A DNA stretch of 64,000 nt from Caulobacter sp. (GCA_021741355.1 JAIOXZ010000017.1:1-64000); one strand, 5' to 3'; shown: positions 16,938 to 25,786, counted from the first letter of the stretch. Notes: a model not told the origin generated them from the sequence alone. A program made the numbers and translations.

Positions 16938-17501
16938 CTAGATCTTCTCGCTGATCCGGATCGCTGTCTTGCACCCGGCCCGGATCAGGGCCGCCAGCAG
17001 CGGATAGCCCGGCGCTTCGCGGGCGCCTTCGTCGCGGGCGATGTCGCGGTGCGACAGTTCCTCGTCGCGGAACACCGCCAGTTCGGCGGCCAGCGCTGGG
17101 TCGCGGTCCTTCAGCTCGGCGATCTGGGCGGCGTAGTGGCCCTCGATCACCGTCTCGACCGCCTCGGTGCAGGCATGGGCGGCCTTGTCGCCGAGCAGGG
17201 CCGTGCCGGCGCCCAGCGCGAAGCCGGCCGCCCGCCAGAGCGGCGCCAGCAGGGTCGGCCGCACGCGATGTTCGTTCAGCAGGGCGTCGAAGCGCGCCAG
17301 ATGCACCGCTTCGTGCCCCTCCATCTCGGCCAGCTGGCCAGCGACCCGTTCATGGCCGCGCGCCTTGCCCAGGACCGCCTGCTGTCCGCGATAGATATGC
17401 ACCGCGCCCAGCTCGCCGGCATGGTCGACCCGCAGGATCTCGGCCAGACGGGCGCGCCCGGCGCCACGGCCGGGCCTGGCGGGGACCGGACGCTCAGTCA
17501 C
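16938..17501 (-). CDS. coq7: Demethoxyubiquinone hydroxylase (Coq7)
   Basis: 187 aa. Di-iron monooxygenase for the C6 hydroxylation in ubiquinone synthesis, peripheral on the inner membrane. The two-repeat di-iron ligand pattern is present: DHAGELGAVHIY (E), MEGHEAVHL (E..H), AVETVIEGHY (E) and FRDEELSHRD (E..H). Ends with ISEKI, the usual Coq7 C-terminus. Its start lies inside the end of the upstream dsbB-like gene (8-bp overlap). Confidence 0.93.
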   Translation of the reverse strand: MTERPVPARPGRGAGRARLAEILRVDHAGELGAVHIYRGQQAVLGKARGHERVAGQLAEMEGHEAVHLARFDALLNEHRVRPTLLAPLWRAAGFALGAGTALLGDKAAHACTEAVETVIEGHYAAQIAELKDRDPALAAELAVFRDEELSHRDIARDEGAREAPGYPLLAALIRAGCKTAIRISEKI

Positions 17502-18012
17502 GACGCAGCCTCGCGGCCAGAACGCTGTAGACCAGCAGCTTGAGCGAGATCAGCGCGTTCCAGCCGGCCATCGACAGGCCGAGGAAAACCCAGGCCGCCT
17601 CGTCGCAGGCCGGGGCCTTGACCTGGCCGCCCTTCAGCACGGCGTCCAGGCTCGTCAGCTGCGGGATCGCGCCCGTGGCGCAGGCCTTGGGACCGGGCCA
17701 GAACTTCCACTCCGCGCCGGCGTGATAGACCGCGACGCCGACCCCGACCAGGAAGACAGCCGCCAGCAGCAGGCTGGCGAGGCGCCGGATCCGGTCGTCC
17801 CTGAGCGCCCGCTCGCCGACGGCGCCGGCGATCCCGACGGCCAGGGCGACCCAGTAGACCTCCCGCGCCCTCAGGCAGAGGGTGCAGGGGGCCAGCCCGC
17901 CGAAGGTCTCGAAGGCGTGGGCGATCGCCAGCATCATCGCTGACGACAGCGCCGCGACCAGCGGCCAGTTGCGCAGACACAGGGCGATCAGGGTTTTCAG
18001 TGCGGCGGGCAT
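17494..18012 (-). CDS. DsbB-family disulfide bond formation protein
   Basis: 172 aa from MPAALKTLIALCLRNW. Four transmembrane segments; the first periplasmic loop has CTLCLRAREVYW (CxxC active pair that reacts with quinone), and the second has CATGAIP…PACDEAAW, the second redox pair. It re-oxidises a periplasmic DsbA-like thiol oxidase using ubiquinone, which makes co-transcription with coq7 notable. Follows the DedA-like gene by 1 bp. Confidence 0.88.
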   Translation of the reverse strand: MPAALKTLIALCLRNWPLVAALSSAMMLAIAHAFETFGGLAPCTLCLRAREVYWVALAVGIAGAVGERALRDDRIRRLASLLLAAVFLVGVGVAVYHAGAEWKFWPGPKACATGAIPQLTSLDAVLKGGQVKAPACDEAAWVFLGLSMAGWNALISLKLLVYSVLAARLRRD

Positions 18013-18013
18013 G

Positions 18014-18613
18014 TCAGCAGACGCTCGTTGATCCGGAACCGAGGTAATGGCTGGCCACAAGACCAACCACAACAAGGGCGACAGCAAGGCCGGCGAACAG
18101 CGCCAGTCGCCGCTCGACGATCGGCAGCATGGCCGGGCCGAACTTCTTGACGACCGCCGCGACGAGGAAGAACCGCGCGCCGCGCGTCACCACCGAGGCG
18201 GCGATGAACACGGGAAAGGCGAACTCGGCCAGGCCCGAGGCGATGGTCACCAGCTTGTAGGGAATGGGGGTCAGACCCTTGATCAGGATCACCCAGACGC
18301 CCCATTCGCTGTACCAGCACTGGAACTCGTCCAGGCCCTTGGCGTGCCCCGACAGGCTCATCAGCCACAGGGCGAAGTCCTGCAGGAAGTAGCCGATGGC
18401 GTAGCCGAGCGCGCCGCCGAGCACGGAGGCCAAGGTGCAGATCGTCGCGTAGCGCCAGGCCTTCTCGGGCCGCGCCAGCACCATCGGCGCCAGCATCACG
18501 TCCGGCGGGACGGGAAAGAACGAGCTCTCGGCGAAGGACACCGCGAACAGGGCGGAGGGGGCGTGACGCGAGGCGGCGAGCCCCATCACCCAGTCGTAAA
18601 GTCGGCGCAGCAT
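18014..18613 (-). CDS. YqaA/DedA-family membrane protein
   Basis: 199 aa. SNARE-associated/DedA superfamily: FAVSFAESSFFPVPPDVMLA with the conserved E and FxPVPPD, LGGALGYAIGYFLQ, and WVILIKGLTPIPYKLVTIAS, where the G-x-TPIPYK re-entrant segment is diagnostic of the YqaA subgroup. Family members are linked to lipid scrambling and membrane homeostasis. First gene of a tight operon with dsbB-like and coq7. Confidence 0.88.
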   Translation of the reverse strand: MLRRLYDWVMGLAASRHAPSALFAVSFAESSFFPVPPDVMLAPMVLARPEKAWRYATICTLASVLGGALGYAIGYFLQDFALWLMSLSGHAKGLDEFQCWYSEWGVWVILIKGLTPIPYKLVTIASGLAEFAFPVFIAASVVTRGARFFLVAAVVKKFGPAMLPIVERRLALFAGLAVALVVVGLVASHYLGSGSTSVC

Positions 18614-18674
18614 GGGCCTGTGCTATCAGGGCGCGGCAGGCTTGTCTCGCGCCTGCATCGAAAAGGGATAGCGG

Positions 18675-19064
18675 ATGACGTCGCGAACAGCGGCCTGCGC
18701 CTGCGGCGCTCTAACGGCCGCCTGTGAAGGCGAGCCTGAGGTGATCTCCCTTTGCAGCTGCCGCAATTGCCAGAGGCGCACCGGATCGGCGTTCGGGCTC
18801 GTGGCGATCTTCCCGGGCGAGGCGGTGGCCGTGAGCGGCGCGGGCGCCATCTTCGCCCGGGAGGCGGACAGCGGCTCCACCACGACCTTCAGCTTCTGCC
18901 CGAGCTGCGGTTCGACGGTGTTCTGGAGCCGCTCAGCCCGGCCGGATGTCGTTTGCGTCGCCGTCGGCGCCTTTGCCGACCCGACGTTCCCCATGCCGGT
19001 CCGCACGGTCTACGACGAGCACCGGCATCCGTGGATCGGATTTGAGGCCGCTTCTCGTCTTTAG
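18675..19064 (+). CDS. GFA/CENP-V-family protein
   Basis: 129 aa with the zinc-site set of the glutathione-dependent formaldehyde-activating (GFA) fold: CACGALTAACEG, CSCRNCQRRTGSAFG and SFCPSCGSTVFWS. The fold is known, but most members have no proven activity, so formaldehyde-glutathione chemistry should not be assumed. Located 40 bp before hppD on the same strand. Confidence 0.85.
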   Translation: MTSRTAACACGALTAACEGEPEVISLCSCRNCQRRTGSAFGLVAIFPGEAVAVSGAGAIFAREADSGSTTTFSFCPSCGSTVFWSRSARPDVVCVAVGAFADPTFPMPVRTVYDEHRHPWIGFEAASRL

Positions 19065-19106
19065 TTTCATCTGTTACTACCTCGTCCGAACGTGAAGGAG
19101 ATTTCG

Positions 19107-20189
19107 ATGAACGCCCAACCCAAGGCCGACCTGTTCGACAACCCGCTCGGCACCGATGGCTTCGAGTTCGTCGAATTCACCTCGCCCGAGCCCGAGGCGC
19201 TCAAGAGCCTGTTCGAGTCGATGGGCTTCACGGCGGTCAGCAAGCACCGCTCCAAGAACGTGCTGCGCTTTCGCCAGGGCGACATCAACTTCATCCTCAA
19301 CATGGAGCCGGTGGGCCAGCCGGCCGACTTCCGCGAGGTTCACGGCCCGTCGGCCAACGCCATGGCCTTCCGTGTCCGCGACGCCGCCAAGGCGCTGAAG
19401 ATGGCGGTCGAGCGCGGCGCCAAGCCGGTGCAGGGCCTGGTCGGCCCGATGGAGCTGAACATCCCGGCCATCGAGGGCATCGGCGGCACCAACCTGTATC
19501 TGGTCGACCGCTACGGCGCGCAGGAGATCTACGACGTCGACTTCCTGCCGATCGAGGGCGCGGCGGCGAAGGAAGAGGCCAACAGCGTCGGCCTGACCTA
19601 CCTCGACCACCTGACGCACAACGTCTTCCGCGGCGGCATGGCCAAGTGGGCGGAGTTCTACGAGCGCGTCTTCAACTTCCGCGAAATCCGCTACTTCGAC
19701 ATCGAGGGCAAGGTCACCGGCCTGTTCTCCAAGGCCATGACCAGCCCGGACGGCAAGATTCGCATCCCGCTCAACGAGAGCCAGGACGAGCAGAGCCAGA
19801 TCGAGGAGTTCCTGCGCGACTACAAGGGCGAGGGCATCCAGCACCTGGCCTTCGGCACGGACGACATCTTCAAGACGGTCGAGACCCTGCGCGCCCGCGG
19901 CGTGAAGTTCCAGACCACGCCGGACAGCTACTACGAGCTGCTCGACAGCCGGGTGGTCGGCCACGGCGAGGACACCGCCCGCCTGAAGTCCCAGCACATC
20001 CTGCTCGACGGCGCCCCGACAGAGGGCCAGGGCCTGCTGCTGCAGATTTTCACCGAGAACCAGGTCGGCCCGATCTTCTTCGAGATCATCCAGCGCAAGG
20101 GCAACGAGGGCTTCGGCGAAGGCAACTTCAAGGCCCTGTTCGAGTCGATCGAACTCGACCAGATCCGCCGCGGCGTGGTGAAGGCCTAG
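19107..20189 (+). CDS. hppD: 4-hydroxyphenylpyruvate dioxygenase
   Basis: 360 aa. Fe(II) enzyme turning 4-hydroxyphenylpyruvate into homogentisate, the committed step of tyrosine degradation. The C-terminal half shows the 2-His-1-Glu iron site: YLDHLTHNVFRG (H168), GIQHLAFGTDD (second His) and FTENQVGPIFFEIIQRKG (Glu in the FFEI segment). It ends with GFGEGNFKALFESIE, the family's C-terminal helix. The start is ATG 19107, 6 nt after AAGGAG. hmgA and fahA follow within 5 kb. Confidence 0.96.
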   Translation: MNAQPKADLFDNPLGTDGFEFVEFTSPEPEALKSLFESMGFTAVSKHRSKNVLRFRQGDINFILNMEPVGQPADFREVHGPSANAMAFRVRDAAKALKMAVERGAKPVQGLVGPMELNIPAIEGIGGTNLYLVDRYGAQEIYDVDFLPIEGAAAKEEANSVGLTYLDHLTHNVFRGGMAKWAEFYERVFNFREIRYFDIEGKVTGLFSKAMTSPDGKIRIPLNESQDEQSQIEEFLRDYKGEGIQHLAFGTDDIFKTVETLRARGVKFQTTPDSYYELLDSRVVGHGEDTARLKSQHILLDGAPTEGQGLLLQIFTENQVGPIFFEIIQRKGNEGFGEGNFKALFESIELDQIRRGVVKA

Positions 20190-20407
20190 ACCTCGATCAG
20201 GTCGAGGCGGCGTTCGATGCGTTCGAGGCGGCCATCGAAGCGGTCCATGTGCCGGTTCATCGAGGTCAGATTTTCCTCGACCGACGACAGGCGCACCTTC
20301 ACGTGGCGCATGTCCTCCTTCAGGTTGCCTACGTCGCTGCGGACCAGCCCGATTTCGGACTGGATGCGCTGAAGCATCGGGACGACGATGTCGGTCACTT
20401 CGGACAT
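20186..20407 (-). CDS. Small coiled-coil protein
   Basis: 73 aa: MSEVTDIVVPMLQRIQSEIG then a continuous heptad-like helix (VRSDVGNLKEDMRHVKVRLS, MNRHMDRFDGRLERIERRLD). Its last 4 bp overlap the hppD end on the other strand. Similar short coiled coils are frequent in this class; function unknown. The heptad pattern on this strand makes it more than a chance frame. Confidence 0.6.
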   Translation of the reverse strand: MSEVTDIVVPMLQRIQSEIGLVRSDVGNLKEDMRHVKVRLSSVEENLTSMNRHMDRFDGRLERIERRLDLIEV

Positions 20408-20433
20408 AGCGTGAACATAGGGCGTTCAGGTTG

Positions 20434-21480
20434 ATGAGACAATATCAAAAGATCGCGATGGTTGTATTGGCAGCCCTCGCTCTCACGACCACACCCGCCC
20501 TCGCCAGGCCGCGATGGGCCATCGCCATTCACGGCGGCGCCGGGGTCATCGAGCGCAAGGACCTGACGCCGGAGACCGAAGCTGCCTATCGCGCCGCCAT
20601 GGCCCGCGCGGTCGCCACCGGAACCGCCGTGCTCGAGAGGGGCGGTTCGGCGATGGACGCGGTCGAGGCCGTCATCCTGGAGATGGAGGACGACCCCCTG
20701 TTCAACGCCGGCCGGGGCGCGGTGTTCACCGCCGAAGGCCGCAACGAACTGGACGCCGCGATCATGGACGGCGCGACGCTGAAGGCCGGGTCGGTCGCCG
20801 GCGTCACTCGCACTCGCCACCCGATCAGCCTCGCCCGGGCGGTGATGGAGAAGTCGCGCCATGTGATGATGATCGGCGCCGGCGCCGACGCCTTCGCCGC
20901 CTCGGTAGGCCTGGAGCAGGTCGACCCTGCGTGGTTCTTCACCGAGCGGCGCTGGAGCCAGCTGGAAAAGGCCCTGACCGATCAGGACCTGCCGGTTCCG
21001 CCCCGGCCGCAGGGCGCGCCCGCGCCGCACGCCTTTCTGGCCATTCCCGACGACCGCAAGTTCGGTACGGTCGGGGTGGTCGCCCTGGACACCGCCGGCA
21101 ATGTCGCGGCCGGCACCTCCACCGGCGGCATGACGGCCAAGCGGTGGGGCCGGGTCGGCGACGCGCCGATCATCGGCGCCGGCACCTACGCCTCCAACCA
21201 GTCCTGCGCCGTCTCGGCCACCGGGACCGGCGAGTATTTCATCCGGCTGACGGTCGCCCGCGAGATCTGCGCCCTGGTGCAATACAAGGGCATGAGCCTG
21301 CAGGCCGCCGCTGACACGGTTGTCCAGGATCGCCTGACCGCCCTGGGCGGCGACGGCGGCGTCGTCGCCCTGGCCCCCGACGGCCAGATCGCCTGGAGCT
21401 TCAACACCACCGGCATGTACCGCGCCCGCGCCGCCCAGGGGCAGGCGAGCGTGATCTCGATCTACAAGGACGAGCCATGA
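20434..21480 (+). CDS. Isoaspartyl peptidase/L-asparaginase (T2, Ntn-hydrolase), exported
   Basis: 348 aa from ATG 20434. A signal peptide (MVVLAALALTTTPALA) precedes the domain, so the enzyme acts in the periplasm. RWAIAIHGGAGVI, GSAMDAVEAVILEMEDDPLF and FNAGRGAVFTAEGRNELDA are family hallmarks; autocleavage is expected at KFGTVGVVALD, where the threonine becomes the nucleophile, followed by AAGTSTGGMTAKRWGRVGD. It releases aspartate from isoaspartyl dipeptides or asparagine. Confidence 0.92.
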   Translation: MRQYQKIAMVVLAALALTTTPALARPRWAIAIHGGAGVIERKDLTPETEAAYRAAMARAVATGTAVLERGGSAMDAVEAVILEMEDDPLFNAGRGAVFTAEGRNELDAAIMDGATLKAGSVAGVTRTRHPISLARAVMEKSRHVMMIGAGADAFAASVGLEQVDPAWFFTERRWSQLEKALTDQDLPVPPRPQGAPAPHAFLAIPDDRKFGTVGVVALDTAGNVAAGTSTGGMTAKRWGRVGDAPIIGAGTYASNQSCAVSATGTGEYFIRLTVAREICALVQYKGMSLQAAADTVVQDRLTALGGDGGVVALAPDGQIAWSFNTTGMYRARAAQGQASVISIYKDEP

Positions 21481-21494
21481 CGCCCGTCAATCGG

Positions 21495-21890
21495 TCACTT
21501 CGCCTTGCGGTCGGCGGTCCATACGGCGACGAAGTCCCGGTCCAGCGCATGGCTGAGGCCCCGGATCAGGCGTCCGTCGACGAACTCGCCGGAGTGGTTG
21601 TAGACGCCGCCGCCGCCGTCCCGGGTGACGAAGGCGAACCGCACCGTCCCCCAGTCGCGCGTGATCCGGCCCTTCTCGATGGGGCTGTCGTAGAAGGTCC
21701 CGGTGATCCGGTCGCCGTCGACGCTCTTGATGGTCATCTCGGCGTAGTAGGCGCCGTCGCCGGGCCTGTTGGTCAGGTCCACGCGCCATTCGCCGACCAG
21801 CGGCGCGGCGGACGGCGGCTCCCGGGAGACGGCCGGCGCGACGGCGATTGCCGACAGAAGGCCCGCGACAAGCAGCGTGCGTCTGATCAT
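21495..21890 (-). CDS. Exported hypothetical beta-rich protein
   Basis: 131 aa from MIRRTLLVAGLLSAIAVAPA; AGGGG is 7 nt upstream of this ATG, whereas the ATG at 21896 is too close. A beta-rich domain follows: GEWRVDLTNRPGDGAYYAEM, DRITGTFYDSPIEKG, VRFAFVTRDGGGGVYNHSGE and LSHALDRDFVAVWTADRK. The pattern resembles small lipocalin-like or META-like periplasmic proteins but has no signature. Convergent with the asparaginase gene. Confidence 0.6.
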   Translation of the reverse strand: MIRRTLLVAGLLSAIAVAPAVSREPPSAAPLVGEWRVDLTNRPGDGAYYAEMTIKSVDGDRITGTFYDSPIEKGRITRDWGTVRFAFVTRDGGGGVYNHSGEFVDGRLIRGLSHALDRDFVAVWTADRKAK

Positions 21891-21928
21891 TCTCATTCCC
21901 CTCAATCGATGGCGTCCAGAGGCATACG

Positions 21929-23062
21929 ATGAGCAAGCGCAACTGGATCCCCGTCCGCGGCGCCCAGGGCGCCCACAGCAAACAGGCGCATGCCGATCTC
22001 CCGGAAGGGACCTATGAGCGGGAGATGTCCAAGGAGGGCTTCTTCGGCCCCGCGGCGTTTCTCTATCACCGCAAGCCGCCGACCGGCTGGACCAGCTTCG
22101 AGGGGCCGCTGCGCCCGCGCGCCTATGACCTGAACGGCCTGGACCAGGCCGCGCCTTCGCCGTGGGACGCCCCGGTCATCCTGCACAACGCCGCCTGCGA
22201 GATGCGCTTCTGGAAGCTGTCGGCGGCGATGCCGGGCCTGGCGCGCAATGCCGACGGCGATCAGCTGCTGTTCGTTCACGCGGGTTCCGGCGAGCTCTTC
22301 TGCGACTTCGGCCGGCTGCCTTTCGAGGCGGGCGACTACCTCTACCTGCCGCGCGGGACCATGTGGCGGCTCAGCCCCGTCGCGCCGACGGCGATCCTGA
22401 TGATCCAGGCGACCAACGGCCACTTCACCCTGCCCGACAAGGGCCTGCTGGGAAACCATGCGCTGTTCGACCCGGCGATGCTGATAACCCCGGCCATGGA
22501 CGACGCCTTCGTCGCCCACCAGGCGGAGGAGGGCGAGTTCCCGGTCCACATCAAGAAGCGCGGCCAGGTCTCGGTCGCGACCTATGGCTACAACCCGCTG
22601 GACGCGGTCGGCTGGCATGGCGAGCTGGCGCCGGTGAAGATCAATGTCCGCGACTTCCGCCCGCTGAACAGCCACCGCTACCACCTGCCGCCCAGCGTCC
22701 ACACGACCTTCCTGGCCGACCGGTTCGTGGTCTGCACCTTTGCCCCGCGCCCGTTCGAAACCGACCCGGGCGCGATCAAGATCCCGTTCTTCCACAACAA
22801 CGACGACTACGACGAGGTGCTGTTCTACCACGCCGGCGACTTCTTCAGCCGCGACCACATCGAGGCCGGGATGATGACCTTCCACCCGTCGGGCTTCACC
22901 CATGGCCCGCACCCGAAGGCGCTGAAGAACATGCTCAGCCAGCCCAAGCCTGCGACGGACGAGTATGCGGTGATGATCGACACCCGCGACCCGCTCGAGG
23001 TTGGCGACGGCGCCGCGTCGGTCGAGAACCCCGCCTATGTCGACAGCTGGAAATCCGCATGA
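21929..23062 (+). CDS. hmgA: Homogentisate 1,2-dioxygenase
   Basis: 377 aa. Fe(II) ring-cleavage enzyme producing maleylacetoacetate from homogentisate. Cupin-type metal site in FFHNNDDYDEVLFYHAGDFF followed by MTFHPSGFTHGPHP, carrying the His/Glu ligands. It is shorter than the classical form of about 430-445 aa: the N-terminal domain is reduced (MSKRNWIPVRGAQGAHSKQA). Its stop overlaps the next ORF (ATGA), starting a translationally coupled operon that ends with fahA. Confidence 0.92.
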   Translation: MSKRNWIPVRGAQGAHSKQAHADLPEGTYEREMSKEGFFGPAAFLYHRKPPTGWTSFEGPLRPRAYDLNGLDQAAPSPWDAPVILHNAACEMRFWKLSAAMPGLARNADGDQLLFVHAGSGELFCDFGRLPFEAGDYLYLPRGTMWRLSPVAPTAILMIQATNGHFTLPDKGLLGNHALFDPAMLITPAMDDAFVAHQAEEGEFPVHIKKRGQVSVATYGYNPLDAVGWHGELAPVKINVRDFRPLNSHRYHLPPSVHTTFLADRFVVCTFAPRPFETDPGAIKIPFFHNNDDYDEVLFYHAGDFFSRDHIEAGMMTFHPSGFTHGPHPKALKNMLSQPKPATDEYAVMIDTRDPLEVGDGAASVENPAYVDSWKSA

Positions 23063-23337
23063 CCGACGCCTTCGCCGATCCCGATCTGCTGGCGATGGCG
23101 GAGGACGAGCTGAAGCGCGCCCTGACGCTGAAGTGGCGGGAGCTGTCGAAGATCACCCCGTGGGGCGATACTTTCGAGGGAATTTCGCCTGACGGGAGAA
23201 ATGTCGAGGTGGAACGAAACTATCTGTGGGCGAGCGCGCCGGGAGGGGACATTCTGGTCGAGATTGCGGTGTTCGGCGGCCCGTCGCGTTACGACGTCGG
23301 GGCGAAGGTCAGCCGCCTGATCCCGAAGACCGCCTGA
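23059..23337 (+). CDS. Conserved small protein coupled to hmgA
   Basis: 92 aa: MTDAFADPDLLAMAEDELKR with a helical N-terminus, then a beta-rich half (WGDTFEGISPDGRNVEVERN, YLWASAPGGDILVEIAVFGG). ATG overlaps the hmgA TGA. No cysteine and no enzyme motif. The tight coupling inside the homogentisate operon suggests a role tied to it, but I cannot name one. Confidence 0.75.
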   Translation: MTDAFADPDLLAMAEDELKRALTLKWRELSKITPWGDTFEGISPDGRNVEVERNYLWASAPGGDILVEIAVFGGPSRYDVGAKVSRLIPKTA

Positions 23338-23371
23338 ACGGCGGCTCCTGGGTCTTCGAGGGGGTGTGAAG

Positions 23372-24139
23372 ATGACGGACCATAGCGAGTTTCCCTGGGG
23401 GCCGCAGTACGAGCCCGGCCTGCTGACGCCGTTCGGTCTGCTGGGCTGGATCGTCGCCGCGGTGCTTGCGCTGCTGCTGGTCTGGCGGATCGCCAATCCC
23501 GCCGGGCCCAAGGCAGGCGAGGACCGGCTGAACGAGATCCACACCACCATCATGAAGGCCGCCCGCGACGCGCTGAAGCAGCAGTATTTCGGCAGCCCGG
23601 GCGCGGCCCACGCCCTGCGGCAGGCGATCAAGTACCAGCTGGGCGGCGTCCAGGCCGCCGGCGAGGCCCTGACCAAGCAGCTCAAGGCCCTCGACAAGGC
23701 CCTCGGCGAGGGTGACGACAAGGACAAGAAGAAGGACGACCACCACGGCAAGGACGCCCACGGCGGCGGCCACGGCGGCGCGACGGCCTCGGCCATCGCC
23801 CAGAACGTCGCGGGCCCGAGCATCACGGTCAATGTCGGCGTCGGCGAGAAGGCCGAGGCCGCGGCCGGCGACGGCGCTCACCACGACGCGCACGGCGCGA
23901 GCCACGGCGGCGGTCATGGCGGCGGTCATGGGGCCCATGGCGCTCATGGCGAAGACGAGGACAAGCCGCTCACGCTCGGCGAACAGCTGGTCGCCGTTGA
24001 AAAGGCCATCCGCGAGTTCGAGGCCTGGTGGCAGAACAAGCCGGTCCGTCTGGGCGAACTGCGCGCCGCGCAGCACGACCTGACCCGGTCCAAGAAGCCC
24101 GACCCGGAAGCCCAAGCGACGAAAGACAAGCATTCATGA
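23372..24139 (+). CDS. Membrane-anchored His/Gly-rich protein in homogentisate operon
   Basis: 255 aa from ATG 23372 (GAGGGGG about 8 nt upstream). One N-terminal transmembrane segment (LLGWIVAAVLALLLVWRIA), a helical section (about residues 45-115), a Lys/Asp then His/Gly-rich linker (KKKDDHHGKDAHGGGHGG; later HGGGHGGGHGAHGAHGEDED) and a helical C-terminus ending LTRSKKPDPEAQATKDKHS. The His clusters suggest metal binding, perhaps iron or zinc. Its stop overlaps the fahA start (ATGA). Confidence 0.78.
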   Translation: MTDHSEFPWGPQYEPGLLTPFGLLGWIVAAVLALLLVWRIANPAGPKAGEDRLNEIHTTIMKAARDALKQQYFGSPGAAHALRQAIKYQLGGVQAAGEALTKQLKALDKALGEGDDKDKKKDDHHGKDAHGGGHGGATASAIAQNVAGPSITVNVGVGEKAEAAAGDGAHHDAHGASHGGGHGGGHGAHGAHGEDEDKPLTLGEQLVAVEKAIREFEAWWQNKPVRLGELRAAQHDLTRSKKPDPEAQATKDKHS

Positions 24140-25146
24140 AACTAGCGTCCCTCAAGGGCGGCCGTGATGGCCGCCTTGTCGTCGTCTCCCATGACCTGGC
24201 CTGGTGCACGTCAGCGGAGGCGGTAGCGCCCACCCTTCAGGCGGCGCTGGACGACTGGGGACGCTGTGAGCCCTTGCTGCGCGGGCTGGCTGAAAGCCTC
24301 GACCACGGCGCCCTGCCGCGCGACCGGTTCCACGAGCACGACGCCGCCTCGCCGCTGCCGCGCGCCTACCAGTGGGCCGACGGCAGCGCCTATGTGAACC
24401 ATGTCGCCCTGGTGCGTCAGGCGCGCGCCGCGGAAATGCCGGCCAGCTTCTGGACCGATCCCCTGATGTACCAGGGCGGCTCCGACGGCTTCCTGGGGCC
24501 CCGCGACCCGATCCCGCTTAAGGACGAGGCCTGGGGCTGCGATCTCGAGGGCGAAATCGCGGTGATCACCGGCGACGTGCCCCTGGGCGCCTCGCGCGAG
24601 GAATGCCTGGCCGCGGTGCGGCTGGTCATGCTGTGCAACGACGTCTCCCTGCGCAACCTGATCCCCGGCGAGATCGGCAAGAGCTTCGGCTTCTTCCAGT
24701 CCAAGCCGGCCAGCGCCTTCTCGCCGGTCGCGGTGACGCCGGACGCCCTCGGCGACCGCTGGAAGGACGGCAAGCTGCACGGCGCGCTGGAAGTCGAGCT
24801 GAACGGCAAGCCCTTTGGCGAGGCCGACGCCGGCGTCGACATGACCTTCGACTTCGGAACCCTGATCGCCCATGCGGCGAAGACCCGCGCGCTGGGCGCC
24901 GGCACGATCATCGGCTCGGGCACGGTGTCCAACCGCGACGCCGAGGGCGGCCCCGGCAAGCCGATCAGCGAAGGCGGTCTGGGCTACAGCTGCATCGCCG
25001 AAGTGCGCACGGTGGAGACGCTGCTCGCCGGAGAGGCGAAAACGCCCTTCCTGCGCCACGGCGACACGGTCCGAATTGAGATGCGCGACGAGAAACGCCA
25101 CTCGATCTTCGGCGCCATCGAACAGACGGTGGCGCCCGCCACCTGA
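24136..25146 (+). CDS. fahA: Fumarylacetoacetate hydrolase
   Basis: 336 aa. Hydrolyses fumarylacetoacetate to fumarate and acetoacetate, final step of tyrosine breakdown. The FAH-fold metal site and core are seen in DEAWGCDLEGEIAVITGDVP (E ligands), VMLCNDVSLRNLIPGE (D ligand), GFFQSKPASAFSPVAV and GAGTIIGSGTVSNRD. This is the short bacterial class, without the long N-terminal SH3-like domain of mammals. No maleylacetoacetate isomerase gene is recognisable in the window. Confidence 0.93.
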   Translation: MKLASLKGGRDGRLVVVSHDLAWCTSAEAVAPTLQAALDDWGRCEPLLRGLAESLDHGALPRDRFHEHDAASPLPRAYQWADGSAYVNHVALVRQARAAEMPASFWTDPLMYQGGSDGFLGPRDPIPLKDEAWGCDLEGEIAVITGDVPLGASREECLAAVRLVMLCNDVSLRNLIPGEIGKSFGFFQSKPASAFSPVAVTPDALGDRWKDGKLHGALEVELNGKPFGEADAGVDMTFDFGTLIAHAAKTRALGAGTIIGSGTVSNRDAEGGPGKPISEGGLGYSCIAEVRTVETLLAGEAKTPFLRHGDTVRIEMRDEKRHSIFGAIEQTVAPAT

Positions 25147-25163
25147 TGGGAAGGAAGAAAGCC

Positions 25164-25652
25164 ATGGGCGCAGACGTGACGCCGCTGCCGCGCAAGCGGT
25201 CGCCGGACACGCTGGTGCTCGACGACTACCTTCCCTACCGCCTGTCGATCGCCTCGAACGGGGTCTCGGGGCTTATCGCCCGCGCCTACCAGGACCGCTT
25301 CGGCCTGACGATCCCGCAATGGCGGCTGATGGCGGTGCTGGCCGAGGGCGCGCTGACGCCCCAGGCCCTGGTCACCCGGACGGCGATGGACAAGGTTACG
25401 GTCAGCCGCGCCGCCCAGGGCCTGCTCACCCGCAACCTTGTCGAGCGCACCGACAGCCCGTCCGATGGCCGCTCCCACACCCTGGCCCTGACCGACACCG
25501 GCCGCCGCCTGCACGGCGAGATCGCCCCCCTGGCCCTGGCCTACGAGGCGGCCCTGCTGACCGGTCTGGCCCCCGCCGAGGTCGCCACCCTCAAGCGCCT
25601 GCTGACCCGTCTGGAAGCGGCGGCGGCGCGGTTGTCGGGGGAGGGGCGCTAG
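25164..25652 (+). CDS. MarR-family transcriptional regulator
   Basis: 162 aa from ATG 25164 (AAGGA 8 nt upstream); a start at 25146, overlapping the fahA stop, is possible. Winged helix: LTIPQWRLMAVLAEGALTPQ, ALVTRTAMDKVTVSRAAQGL (recognition helix) and RTDSPSDGRSHTLALTDTGR (wing). As the last gene behind hmgA-…-fahA it probably senses homogentisate or a related aromatic acid, like HmgR-type regulators (inference). Confidence 0.88.
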   Translation: MGADVTPLPRKRSPDTLVLDDYLPYRLSIASNGVSGLIARAYQDRFGLTIPQWRLMAVLAEGALTPQALVTRTAMDKVTVSRAAQGLLTRNLVERTDSPSDGRSHTLALTDTGRRLHGEIAPLALAYEAALLTGLAPAEVATLKRLLTRLEAAAARLSGEGR

Positions 25653-25701
25653 GCGCGCGTTGACCTGCCGCGCCCCATCGCTAGATTGCCGCCTCCCGCA
25701 G

Positions 25702-25786
25702 GCCCCTGTGGTGGAATTGGTAGACGCGCCGCACTCAAAATGCGGTTCCGCAAGGAGTGTCGGTTCGAGTCCGACCGGGGGCACCA
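25702..25786 (+). tRNA. tRNA-Leu (anticodon CAA)
   Basis: Class II tRNA with encoded CCA. Acceptor arms GCCCCTG and CGGGGGC pair; the D-loop has GGTGGAATTGGTAGACGC; anticodon stem CCGCA/TGCGG encloses loop CTCAAAA, giving CAA; a long variable arm (TTCCGCAAGGAGT) follows; the T-arm is GTCGG-TTCGAGT-CCGAC. A decayed integrase fragment follows immediately. Confidence 0.97.
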
